Below are positions 1 through 8,239 of a stretch of 61,258 bases of DNA, piece by piece. The stretch lies in contig JBMOHS010000002.1 in NCBI GenBank assembly GCA_049317725.1, forward strand, positions 1 to 61,258, written 5' to 3'. The notes beneath the pieces are model-generated. The model had not been told where the DNA came from. It saw only the letters and a list, made by a program, of their open reading frames with translations, and made no database searches. The position numbers and the translations under genes were made by a program. How positions within the stretch are numbered: the first letter of the stretch is position 1; each line of letters begins with the position of its first letter. Source of the stretch: CAIOZW01 sp049317725 (GTDB lineage: Bacteria; Acidobacteriota; Blastocatellia; RBC074).

Positions 1-913
1 GTTCCTTGGCTTTCTCTGGCCAGAGCACCGAGGCAAGGATCGAGACCCCCAGCACCAGTACAATTGCCCCCAGCGCGATCGCGACCGGAATCTTGTAGAA
101 ATCCGCCAGCAACATCTTCAGTCCAACGAAGACGAGGATGGCGCACAGCCCGTATTTCAAGTAGTGAAAGAGCTGCATCAGCCCCGCGAGGGCGAAGTAG
201 ATCGCACGCAGCCCCAGGATCGCAAAGACGTTCGACGTATAGACGATGAAGGGGTCGGTGGTGATCCCGAGAATGGCCGGGATCGAGTCGACGGCGAAGA
301 TCACATCGGTTGTCTCGACCATCAGCAGCACGATGAAGAGCGGCGTCGCAAATTGACGCCCCATCCGGCGCACAAAGAAGCGATCGCCCTCATACTGCTC
401 CGTCACCGGCATCAGCCGCCGGAAGAGGCGCAGCACCGGATTGCGCTCGGGATGGATCTCCTCATCCCCGCTTCGCAGCATCTTGATTCCGGTCACAATC
501 AGAAACGCGCCAAAGATGTAGATGAGCCAATGGAACCGCTCGATCAGGGCGATCCCCGCGACAATGAAGACCGCACGAATCAGCAAGGCCCCCAGAATCC
601 CCCAGAAGAGAACCTTGTGCTGATACTCTCCTGGGACGCGAAAGTACGAGAAGATCAGCAGAAAGATGAAGAGGTTGTCGACGCTGAGCGCCTTCTCTAT
701 GAGGTACCCCGTCAGAAATTCCAGTGCTGGCACGGGCCCGTAGAAGAAGTAGACGAAGACGTTGAACACCAAGGCGAGGACGATCCAGACGGCACTCCAA
801 ATCAGTGCTTCGCGCATTCGGACCACGTGCGAGCTGCGATGGAAGACGCCGAGGTCGAGGGCGAGCAAGCCAAATACCACCACACTAAACAGAATCCACA
901 TCCACAGTTGCAT
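1..913 (-). CDS. TerC/Alx family integral membrane protein (3' end beyond window)
   Basis: The reverse strand reads open from an ATG at 913 to the window edge, giving at least 304 residues. It begins MQLWMWILFSVVVFGLLALD and continues with many hydrophobic segments. The TerC hallmark EKALSVDNLFIF lies near residue 70, with an acidic pair in a membrane segment, followed by RVPGEYQHKVLFWGILGA and a basic-acidic loop MLRSGDE. The family is polytopic and is implicated in metal export (Alx and TerC in manganese homeostasis, tellurite resistance). Alx-type proteins are about 320 residues, so only a short C-terminal tail is missing. It sits downstream of a universal stress protein on the same strand, 40 bp away, and may share its transcript. 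The family is clear; the transported ion is not. Confidence 0.9.
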   Translation of the reverse strand, partial: MQLWMWILFSVVVFGLLALDLGVFHRSSHVVRMREALIWSAVWIVLALVFNVFVYFFYGPVPALEFLTGYLIEKALSVDNLFIFLLIFSYFRVPGEYQHKVLFWGILGALLIRAVFIVAGIALIERFHWLIYIFGAFLIVTGIKMLRSGDEEIHPERNPVLRLFRRLMPVTEQYEGDRFFVRRMGRQFATPLFIVLLMVETTDVIFAVDSIPAILGITTDPFIVYTSNVFAILGLRAIYFALAGLMQLFHYLKYGLCAILVFVGLKMLLADFYKIPVAIALGAIVLVLGVSILASVLWPEKAKE

Positions 914-953
914 AGTTAGTCGACTCTCTTCTTCAATAAAGGCAGGCGGATTT

Positions 954-1889
954 TTACCGGATGACTTCGACCGAGCACTCAGCCCGCGCCAGAATCGAGC
1001 TCGAAACGCTTCCGATGAGGATTCGCTCGATCAGTCGATGGCCTTTCGCGCCGACAAAGATGGTGCTGGCCCCGACCCGATGGGCGATATCGAGCAGGAC
1101 CTGTTTGGGGTCTCCGTATTCCTGATGGACGATCACGGCCAGCCCGGCAGCGGTCAACTCGGCGGCAGAGGTGGCCAGCATCCGCTCGACCCAGCGCAGC
1201 GGCTGTTCGTCACTCGGCTGGATCCAGCGGGCGTGTGAGGGGTTGGGATGGAAGACTCCAGTGACCACCTTTTCATCGATCGCTGTCACCAGGTGGACTT
1301 CGGTCCCGGCGGGCCACTGACGCTGCCTGACGGCCCGCAGCGCGAGATCGGCATCACTCGAACCATCCAGTCCAATGACCAATCGCGGGGCCTGGTCCTG
1401 TGCCGAAGCGGCGGCTTGACGGACAACGCGCACGCTGCACGACGCTTCACTGACCACCTTCCGGGAGACGCTCCCCACCGTCAGTCGGCTGAACCCAGTC
1501 TGTCCGTGCGCCGCCACCACGATCAACTCGGCCCCCCATTCGGAGGCCCGCTTGAGAATTCCCCAACTGGGTGAATCGGCAAGGGCTTCACTGGTCACTT
1601 CCCAAGCCGGGAAGGCCGCCCGCAGCCGATCCGCACCCGCCGCGGCGATCGCCCCCATCTCTTCCACCTTGGCCCGTGCTGCTTCTTGCGCCCGTTCGAT
1701 CGCCAGCGGCGTTACCTGCACGGCCATCTTTCCCTCTCCCGCCATTGGTGGTGGCAACCAGACATCCGCCACCGCCAGCACGCGGGCTGCCACAAACTCT
1801 GGTAGCCCCGCCCGTGCCAGATCGTCCGGAATCCCCCGCGCCGATTCAGACCCATCATCTCCAATCAACATCTTCATTCGTTCTGTCAT
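954..1889 (-). CDS. Tandem-domain universal stress protein (UspA family)
   Basis: This 311-residue protein holds two Usp folds, about residues 5-157 and 168-311. Each half ends in the ATP-binding signature G-x2-G-x9-G(S/T): HGQTGFSRLTVGS near 128-140 and GAKGHRLIERILIGS near 280-294. Both halves therefore look able to bind nucleotide. Tandem UspE-like proteins are cytoplasmic stress factors with ATP-dependent dimerisation; the exact output is unknown. The start at 1889 follows a weak AGGTAGG Shine-Dalgarno. The downstream neighbour is the TerC-like gene on the same strand, and the divergent neighbour is the Nfu gene. Confidence 0.92.
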   Translation of the reverse strand: MTERMKMLIGDDGSESARGIPDDLARAGLPEFVAARVLAVADVWLPPPMAGEGKMAVQVTPLAIERAQEAARAKVEEMGAIAAAGADRLRAAFPAWEVTSEALADSPSWGILKRASEWGAELIVVAAHGQTGFSRLTVGSVSRKVVSEASCSVRVVRQAAASAQDQAPRLVIGLDGSSDADLALRAVRQRQWPAGTEVHLVTAIDEKVVTGVFHPNPSHARWIQPSDEQPLRWVERMLATSAAELTAAGLAVIVHQEYGDPKQVLLDIAHRVGASTIFVGAKGHRLIERILIGSVSSSILARAECSVEVIR

Positions 1890-2099
1890 GGCTACCTACC
1901 TTCTTCGCTCTTCTCTCCGGGAAGGTCCCCAGCCCACCCTACTCACGATTGGTCGATCGCAGTCCCAGGCTCCCGGATGGTCCCTCCGTCGATGCAAACT
2001 ATAGCATCCCAGCCCCGTTCCCATTGCCTTCCTGCCCGCCGCTCCCCACTTTTTCTTGTGGAAATGTATTGTGGAATTGTTGCAACGTGATGGAAACGC

Positions 2100-2129
2100 C
2101 AATTGTTTAACAAGGACCTACAACAATTG
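2100..2129. promoter_or_regulatory. Inverted repeat in the usp/nfu divergent intergenic region
   Basis: CAATTGTT (2100-2107) and its exact reverse complement AACAATTG (2122-2129) flank a 14-bp spacer, 44 bp upstream of the nfu start. A separate palindrome GTTGCAAC lies at 2079-2086. The surrounding 1890-2172 region is AT-richer than the coding DNA and contains no gene. The position fits an operator or the leader of the nfu transcript. No regulator can be assigned from the sequence. Confidence 0.4.
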
Positions 2130-2172
2130 AAGGCTAGTGTATGACTTCGTTTTTGACGGAGGAGTGACCGAT

Positions 2173-2721
2173 ATGCCCAAAATAGCTGATATCGAATATA
2201 CGCCGAATCCAAATGCAGTAAAGTTCATTCTCAAGGAGCCGGTGACGACCGGGGCCTCTCGATCGTTCCAGAGCGCCGAGGCGGCGCAAGGGGATGCGCT
2301 GGCGCGATCCCTCTTCGAGGTCGGAGATGTCACCTCGGTCTTTTATATGGACCGGTTCATCACGATCAACAAGGAGGAGGCGGTGGAGTGGGAGAGCCTG
2401 CTGAAGCGGCTGGCCGAGCCCATTCGCTCCGCTCCATCGGTCAAAGATGCGCCCCCGCCGACATCGGCCGGGTCTGCTTACGTCCCGGGTGCCGATCCGG
2501 TCCTCGATCGCATCAATCAAGTCCTGGATGAGCGGGTTCGCCCTGGTCTGGCCGGAGACGGGGGCGGACTCGAGATCGTCGGGTATCACGATCACCGCCT
2601 GATGATCCACTACCAGGGCGCCTGCGGTAGCTGTCCAAGCTCGATCAGCGGGACCCTCTACGCCATCGAAAATATGTTGAGGGAAGAGGTTGATCCGGAG
2701 ATCGAGGTGGTCTCCGTCTGA
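2173..2721 (+). CDS. NifU-like iron-sulfur cluster scaffold/carrier protein (Nfu)
   Basis: This 182-residue protein has an N-terminal Nfu_N domain (TPNPNAVKFIL, residues 10-20) and a C-terminal NifU domain (about 107-182) with the cluster-binding C-x2-C at C151 and C154 (GACGSCPSS). Nfu proteins receive and deliver [4Fe-4S] clusters in the cytosol. The start at 2173 is chosen because a strong GGAGGAG-like site lies 8 bp upstream; an in-frame ATG 36 bp earlier lacks one. The two-domain form with a proline-rich linker (residues 84-106) resembles mitochondrial and alphaproteobacterial NFU1. Likely clients in this window are ThiC, MoaA and HemW. Confidence 0.92.
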   Translation: MPKIADIEYTPNPNAVKFILKEPVTTGASRSFQSAEAAQGDALARSLFEVGDVTSVFYMDRFITINKEEAVEWESLLKRLAEPIRSAPSVKDAPPPTSAGSAYVPGADPVLDRINQVLDERVRPGLAGDGGGLEIVGYHDHRLMIHYQGACGSCPSSISGTLYAIENMLREEVDPEIEVVSV

Positions 2722-2746
2722 CCTTCCGATGTATCAGGGAAGGCGG

Positions 2747-3598
2747 TCATTCAAGGGATTGGTCTCCCCCTGCCCGGCGGGTCGCCTTGCACTGGTAGAG
2801 ATGTTGATCGGCGAGGCGAATCAAGACTTCGAACTCGTCCTCCATGTAGTCTTCCCGTCCTTGTCGGGCCCCTGGTAGACTGGATGATGGCTTGAGCAGG
2901 TCATCGGGGTAGACGGCGATGCCCCAACTGAGCTGGCCCGCTTCGATCCAGCCCCGCCGCTCGGCGAGGATCTGCATCTGCATATTCAGCTCCTGTGCCA
3001 TCCGCTCTCCAACACTCGACCGTGAATCCCGACAAAGGATCGCGAATTCGTCTCCGCCGAGCCGAAATGCTTCGTCGCTCTCTGGCAGCGAGGTGCGGAG
3101 CAGCTCTCCCATCTCGATCAGCAATCGGTCCCCGGCGGGATGGCCAAATCGGTCGTTGACCGATTTGAAGCGGTCCAAGTCGAAAAGAATCAGGAGAAAC
3201 GGTCGAGTCGTCTCCCGGGTGGAAGAGATCTCCTCTCGAACTCTCGCCTCGAAGGCGGCACGGTGGCGAAGGCCGGTCAGAGGGTCACATTCCGCCCGCG
3301 TCTTCAGCTCCAGCATCTGCTGCTCGATCCGTTGCTGGAGGATCTGGTCGAGATAGACGTGCAGGTCCGTCGCTAACGAAGACAAGTCGGGCATCGGTCC
3401 CCCGTCGAGCGACTCACGAGAGCTGGACGAGTCGATCGCGCTGGCCAAGTCGACTTCGATCGATCTCCGCAGTCGCTTGACGCAATCGAAGATCCTCCCG
3501 ATCTCGATCAATTCGTCGCCCTCTGGTCGCACTTCCTCGAAGGACTCCTCCAAGGAGGCCGTCAGTCGTCGCCGCAGCTCTTCGATCCGGTCAGCCAT
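2747..3598 (-). CDS. GGDEF-domain diguanylate cyclase
   Basis: This soluble 283-residue protein has a helical N-terminal region (1-100) with no recognised sensor domain, then a GGDEF domain from CDPLTGL (104) to the C-terminus. The active-site loop is intact, RLGGDEFAI with GGDEF at 181-185, so synthesis of cyclic di-GMP is expected. The RxxD inhibitory site normally five residues upstream is absent (PESD there). An insertion of about 20 acidic and polar residues precedes the final LADQHLYQCK helix. It converges with nfu, 25 bp away. The Tad pilus locus in this window is a plausible c-di-GMP-responsive target, but nothing links them directly. Confidence 0.9.
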   Translation of the reverse strand: MADRIEELRRRLTASLEESFEEVRPEGDELIEIGRIFDCVKRLRRSIEVDLASAIDSSSSRESLDGGPMPDLSSLATDLHVYLDQILQQRIEQQMLELKTRAECDPLTGLRHRAAFEARVREEISSTRETTRPFLLILFDLDRFKSVNDRFGHPAGDRLLIEMGELLRTSLPESDEAFRLGGDEFAILCRDSRSSVGERMAQELNMQMQILAERRGWIEAGQLSWGIAVYPDDLLKPSSSLPGARQGREDYMEDEFEVLIRLADQHLYQCKATRRAGGDQSLE

Positions 3599-3983
3599 TC
3601 AACCATCTTACTCGCTTTCCGGCTGATTGATTCACCGACCCCCCTTCTTTTTTCCCGCCTGTTCCAATCGAGGCAGGAAGGCGGTTTCATCTCGTGCAAC
3701 TGCCCCCCCACCCAGCTCAAATAGAAGGACATTTCAAGGCGCGATCGACACGAGCCCTACTTCTGGCTCGCCTTTCGATTTTTCTTGTGGTAGTCTCCAA
3801 ATTTGGTTTGTCGAGGCCTGTTTTACTGCGTTCCTTTGTCAATGGTCGATCCGCTTGAGGGGCAGAGGCCTGGGACAATGTCCCCTGAACCGATCGGGAA
3901 GTTCAGGCAGAGTGGACACGTTCAATAGAAAAATCATCCAGGAGTTGGCCAGGAATTGGCCTGGAATTGGAGAAGAGAAGATC
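3599..3983. other. Intergenic region between GGDEF gene and rpmB
   Basis: These 385 bp separate divergent genes and carry no ORF with family resemblance. An open frame in phase with rpmB runs upstream through this DNA, but its translation is low-complexity and unlike any L28 extension. The region should hold the promoters for both genes; no convincing -35/-10 pair could be picked out. Confidence 0.6.
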
Positions 3984-4220
3984 ATGCCAAGAAAATGTCA
4001 AGTGACCGGTAAGAAGGCAATGACCGGCAACAATGTTTCGCATGCGAACAACAAGACCAGGCGGCGCTTCGAGCCGAACCTGCAGTCCCATCGCTTCTTT
4101 ATTCCCGGTGAGGGTCGTTGGATCAGGTTGCGGGTCACGCCGCGAGGGATCAAAACGATCGATAAGCTTGGAATCGAGACGGTACTCGCGAAGATGCGGG
4201 CCAACGGCGAGAAGGTATAA
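3984..4220 (+). CDS. rpmB: 50S ribosomal protein L28
   Basis: This 78-residue protein starts MPRKCQVTGKKAMTGNNVSH and continues with RRRFEPNLQSHRFF, the signature of bacterial L28 of the non-zinc (single cysteine) type also found in Proteobacteria. It ends in KMRANGEKV as expected. The GAAGAGAAG sequence just upstream supports the ATG at 3984. It stands alone rather than beside rpmG. A GC-rich hairpin with arms 4242-4248 and 4261-4267 follows the stop but lacks a T-run, so it is only a possible terminator or processing site. Confidence 0.96.
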   Translation: MPRKCQVTGKKAMTGNNVSHANNKTRRRFEPNLQSHRFFIPGEGRWIRLRVTPRGIKTIDKLGIETVLAKMRANGEKV

Positions 4221-4462
4221 GCAAGGGCTCCGTGCGAACACCCCCCTCTTCCAGTGTGGTGAGGGGGAACTGCTTCCGGAAAGCGTCAAGACCACCTCCG
4301 GTTTCCGTCCTTTACGCGAATCACTCCTGCCTCCCGCGAAACCTTTCATCTTTCTGATCGGAGAGAAACGGGCCTCTTTACCCTGATTGAAAAAGTCTGG
4401 GGCAGTCGATTGCTGCTCCTCTACTCCCCCCCTCCTGCTGAGATACATCTTTTAATCACGTA

Positions 4463-5848
4463 TCAGTTGGTCCGCTTCTTCTCTTTTCCGTGAGGGAAGG
4501 GAGAGGGAGCTTGACTTCGACTACGGCTCGACCGCAAGGGGGCAAAGGCCCGCGCGGTGATGCGGAGCTGTTGGACGAGACGCAGGAGTCGCCGATCATC
4601 GATGGGTTGGCCGTGGAGGACGAGTTCCGCCTCAAGCATCAAGAGCTGCAGAATTTGGGGCGGGATCGGGACGTGTTCTGCCGCGAGCCGGCTGATCAAC
4701 TCTTCATTGGGGGTTTGAACCGAGCAACTCAGGCGGCGGCAGAGCAATTGCCGGAAGCGGGGATAGATCGATTCGATCGCCAGATCACGTGCCTCTGCTG
4801 CCTGACGAAGACGGGCGATGGAAGAGAGAAACTCGAGGGGAGAGTGCCGAGCAGGAGATCGTCGGGGTAGCGGGCGGGCGAATCGTTTGCCGGCAACGAC
4901 GGAGAGCGCTGCCCCGAGAAGGAGCCCTTGCAGAAGGATCCAAATGGTCGGGGTTCCCTGGAAGTAGGCCAGCAGGTTGTTTCGCTCGCTGCGGTACCCG
5001 TGATGATACTCGTCGAAGAGGACCGGGAGAGGCTGCTTCGATGCGGATCCCTCCGCCACTCGCGTCAGTTCTGCGATGAGATGCTGCGCCAGCCGCAGGT
5101 GATCTCCCTTGGGGAGCCCTTGATTTGAGAAGAGAGAGGAGTCGGTCAAGAGGATCACCCGACCCTTTCCTGCTTGAAAATCGGCGAGGAGCGCGCCCGC
5201 ATCATCTTCCACGTGGATGACGGGCGCTTCCAGGAAAGGAATTACCGCCGCCTCCTTGAATCCTCTCTCCCCTCTCTTCTTGGCCGGGAACGGTTTCGAT
5301 CGAGGGGAGGTCTGGAGGCGTGGGCGCGAGAGGATCAGACGGGTTGCATCGGGAGAAATGATCAGTTGTCGAATACCACGGGTCAGGTGTGTCGGCTGGC
5401 TGGGCGCGACCTGGGGTCCCTCTGGACCCGCCGGCGGCTCGGGGAGAACGACCTCAATCGGCACCCCGTCAAAAGGGATGGCGGGGTGTTCGCTGAGGAG
5501 GAGCAGGTGGCCGCCCCGGCGCAGCCAATTGTGGAGAGAGCGGACCTCTTCCTGCCGAAGGGGGACTTCGCTCGAGGGGGAGAGGCCGACGACAATCAGC
5601 AGTGCAGGCCCCATCTCCTCTTCGAGAACCTGATAGGAGTCGCGCCACCGCTGTGCCCGGTAGCCGCTCTCGCCGAGCCATTGGTAGAAGGCCTGCGACC
5701 CCTCGGGCCCGGCATGGAAGCTCGAACGATTGGGCCGATCCGGGTTCTGACTGGGGCGTTGGAGCAACAACCGGGCGGCGCTGAGAGCGATGAGCGTGGC
5801 CGCCAACAGGCACCCGAGCAGGAGGGAGATCAGTCGACGTCGGCTCAT
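4463..5848 (-). CDS. DUF4350 domain membrane-anchored protein
   Basis: This 461-residue protein has an N-terminal membrane segment (about residues 7-27, LLGCLLAATLIALSAARLLL). An extracytoplasmic DUF4350 domain follows (FHAGPEGSQAFYQWL, later LHNWLRRGGHLLLLSEHP and GKGRVILLTDSSLFSNQGL). A second hydrophobic segment comes near 310-330, then a cytoplasmic tail. The ATG at 5848 overlaps the stop of the DUF4129 gene as ATGA, indicating translational coupling. DUF4350 and DUF4129 commonly occur with MoxR ATPase and DUF58 genes in clusters thought to concern envelope protein maturation. Neither MoxR nor DUF58 is present nearby here. Molecular function is unknown. Confidence 0.82.
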   Translation of the reverse strand: MSRRRLISLLLGCLLAATLIALSAARLLLQRPSQNPDRPNRSSFHAGPEGSQAFYQWLGESGYRAQRWRDSYQVLEEEMGPALLIVVGLSPSSEVPLRQEEVRSLHNWLRRGGHLLLLSEHPAIPFDGVPIEVVLPEPPAGPEGPQVAPSQPTHLTRGIRQLIISPDATRLILSRPRLQTSPRSKPFPAKKRGERGFKEAAVIPFLEAPVIHVEDDAGALLADFQAGKGRVILLTDSSLFSNQGLPKGDHLRLAQHLIAELTRVAEGSASKQPLPVLFDEYHHGYRSERNNLLAYFQGTPTIWILLQGLLLGAALSVVAGKRFARPLPRRSPARHSPLEFLSSIARLRQAAEARDLAIESIYPRFRQLLCRRLSCSVQTPNEELISRLAAEHVPIPPQILQLLMLEAELVLHGQPIDDRRLLRLVQQLRITARAFAPLRSSRSRSQAPSPFPHGKEKKRTN

Positions 5849-7014
5849 GGACGTGACTCCTGTCGCCGGAGGCTGGCCGCAGCGGCGAGTGTGGTGTAGC
5901 TCTGCCGGCAATCTTCGAAGTCGGCTCGGCCGGTCGGAAGGTTCCCATACCAAGCCTCTTCAAAGCGGATCGTCAAATGAACGAAGAGGGAGGCCATCTC
6001 CTCTTGGTGACGTAGCGACTGCACATAGTCGCGGTTGGAGATTGCCGGGTGCAGCGTGATCATTCCCAGGTCCGCGAGATGAATCAGCGTGGCCAAGTAG
6101 ACCAGGCGGGTGGCGGTGCGAAAGTCTTCCTCGGCGGCCAGTCGCTCGGCCTGCCCAACCAGCTCATCTGGCTGGACCCCATCGGCAAGGATCTCCCCGA
6201 GTACCTCACGCGTACCCGGCTCGGCGGGGGACTGGCCGAACCGTCTCCGAGCGCGTCGCACCCTCAACAGCCGCCGCGCGCTGAAGAGGAGAATGGCACT
6301 CACTCCAAGTCCAATCAAGATCCGCAGCATGGGAACAGCGGGTGACGCGACTGGCTTGTCGGTTCCCATCGCGTCACTGGTGACGTGACCTCTCCAGTCT
6401 TCTCCCAGCAGATCGTCGAGGAGGTGAACCAAGCGGAGACGGATCGCTCCCCACAGTTGACGCAACAAGTCCGGCTCTTCCGAGGGAACCCGCTGATAGA
6501 CTGGGTCGGCGAGGATCCTTTCCAAGCGGGCTCGCACCCGTTCGTCTTCGGCTTCACGCGCCGGGTCGACCCAGATCATCTGCCGAAGTCGGGCCGTCTG
6601 GTCCGCCAGTTGGAGTATCTCGGCGCGCCGTTGCGCGGTCTCGCCCTCCGGCAGGAGAAGAATTGAGGCGACCCCTTCGCTCAGCCAAGCAGTACGCCAC
6701 GGCAGAGACCTCTCCCTGGCGGTCGTTCCGACACCCAATGACGGCAGGCGACGCAGCCGCTCGGACCACTCGGAAGAGGGCCGCGAAGAATCGGCGAGGG
6801 TGCGCAGCTCATGCTCGATCTGACCGAGCCAAGCGTGATACTTCGAGACTTCGGAGGCGCTGTCAATCCCTTGCGCGCGGCTCTCTCCACAGAGTAGCGC
6901 ACCTGCCAGGAGCAGCCAGATGAACCTCAGATAGCCACACGTACCCTCGCGGAAGAGGGGGCCCCGTTTTTCTGGGTGCCACGATGGCCATTGCCACCGT
7001 TCAGAATGGCCCAT
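5845..7014 (-). CDS. DUF4129 domain protein
   Basis: This 389-residue protein has an N-terminal signal or anchor (FIWLLLAGALLCGESRAQG, near residue 45), a long extracytoplasmic helical region, a membrane segment (ILIGLGVSAILLFSARRLL) and a C-terminal cytoplasmic DUF4129 domain (FRTATRLVYLATLIHLADLG, then TIRFEEAWYGNLP). The start at 7014 has a GGGAGG site 6 bp upstream and overlaps the preceding gene by 14 bp. Its stop overlaps the DUF4350 start, so all three genes form one coupled operon. DUF4129 has no established biochemical function. Confidence 0.82.
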   Translation of the reverse strand: MGHSERWQWPSWHPEKRGPLFREGTCGYLRFIWLLLAGALLCGESRAQGIDSASEVSKYHAWLGQIEHELRTLADSSRPSSEWSERLRRLPSLGVGTTARERSLPWRTAWLSEGVASILLLPEGETAQRRAEILQLADQTARLRQMIWVDPAREAEDERVRARLERILADPVYQRVPSEEPDLLRQLWGAIRLRLVHLLDDLLGEDWRGHVTSDAMGTDKPVASPAVPMLRILIGLGVSAILLFSARRLLRVRRARRRFGQSPAEPGTREVLGEILADGVQPDELVGQAERLAAEEDFRTATRLVYLATLIHLADLGMITLHPAISNRDYVQSLRHQEEMASLFVHLTIRFEEAWYGNLPTGRADFEDCRQSYTTLAAAASLRRQESRP

Positions 7015-8164
7015 CACGCCTCCCGTCCGCCCCAGGGGGCCGAAGAGGTCGCACGGGTCTTCCGGCTGGATACGGGATCGACTCCGGTGCCTCTGGTCGT
7101 ATCCCCGAGTCTGTGTCCACCAGGCGGGGGGCCTTCTCCGGCAGATTCGGTTTTGGAAGGTAGCGTTCGGCAAGAAGCTGGATGTCGAAGCCCTCCCGCC
7201 GAATTCGTGTGTCGAGGTAGAGCAGGGTGAACCCGAGCATGGCAAGTGGTGCGACGAAGAGTTCGCTGATCTGGGTGGCCGTCAGTTGAGCAACTCTGTA
7301 CCAGAGCGGGCCTACGGTGGAGAATGGTTGCAGCGATCGAAGCAGATCGACCTCCACCCCCAACCAGAAGGCGATCCATCCGGCGGGTACCATCAACAGC
7401 AGCCACAGCGACCAGGCACCATAGATCCAGAAGGCGAGCAAGGTTGCGATCCGCCGACTCTCTCCCCGGGCGAAACGGATGCTGCGGGCAACCGCCCGGG
7501 GAGCGGAGCTGCCCTCGACCAAGAGAATCTGTGGGACATAGACGATTCGACTGTAGACGGCGAGGGTCAGCCAAAGCACGGGACTCACCAGCAGGAGCCC
7601 AGCCAGCAGGGTCAGTGCCGAATGGAAGGGAGCCGGGAGCCTTGACGGCCAGCCCTCCCAGATCTCTGTGGCCATGACCAGCCCCACTCCAATCAGCAGA
7701 TAGCCCCCTGCCAGCAAGACGACAACGGCTCCCATCCCGATCAGCATGGCGACGATCAGCGATTGCCACCGTTGGCGGAGGATCTCATAGACAGCTCTTC
7801 GTGCAAACGGAACCCCGGCAAAGAACTGGTCGAAGAAGGATCGTGATGCACCGCCGAGGAGGGCGTAGAAAGCGCCCTTTCCGAAGAGATAGAGCAGTCC
7901 TCCCCCTCCAGCATAGACCAACAGGTCCAGCGTGAGCCCTTCTCCGGACCTGCCATCGAGCGACAGGTGGCTGACTCCGATCGAGAAGAGGATCGATCCA
8001 AGGAAGCTGAGCAGGCTGGGCAGTAGAACAAGGGGCAGGAGCTCCCGTCCGTGTCGGCGGTAGAGTCGAGCCGCCCGGTCGATGATGTCGCCGATCGTCA
8101 TCGGAGTCGGGATCTCTCGCTCCAGCTCAGCCCCCGTTTTGTCCTCGGCTTGAAAAAGTTTCAT
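7001..8164 (-). CDS. Polytopic membrane protein with GPDPase-membrane-like domain
   Basis: This 387-residue protein has about six transmembrane segments, an amphipathic N-terminal motif TIGDIIDRAARLYRRHGREL and a C-terminal LLYLDTRIRREGFDIQLLAE. This tail is typical of the glycerophosphoryl diester phosphodiesterase membrane domain (YciC-like) family, which lacks the hydrolase catalytic domain. In other phyla such proteins head the DUF4129-DUF4350-MoxR-DUF58 cluster, matching its place here as first gene of a three-gene operon. The start at 8164 was chosen over upstream in-frame options because those would overlap the divergent SYLF gene promoter. Confidence 0.78.
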   Translation of the reverse strand: MKLFQAEDKTGAELEREIPTPMTIGDIIDRAARLYRRHGRELLPLVLLPSLLSFLGSILFSIGVSHLSLDGRSGEGLTLDLLVYAGGGGLLYLFGKGAFYALLGGASRSFFDQFFAGVPFARRAVYEILRQRWQSLIVAMLIGMGAVVVLLAGGYLLIGVGLVMATEIWEGWPSRLPAPFHSALTLLAGLLLVSPVLWLTLAVYSRIVYVPQILLVEGSSAPRAVARSIRFARGESRRIATLLAFWIYGAWSLWLLLMVPAGWIAFWLGVEVDLLRSLQPFSTVGPLWYRVAQLTATQISELFVAPLAMLGFTLLYLDTRIRREGFDIQLLAERYLPKPNLPEKAPRLVDTDSGIRPEAPESIPYPAGRPVRPLRPPGADGRRDGPF

Positions 8165-8239
8165 GGTCGGGTTAGAACTACTTTGGCAAGGTTCCCACTT
8201 CGGAAGGCCGAATGATACATCATCCCCCGGGAGAAGCTC

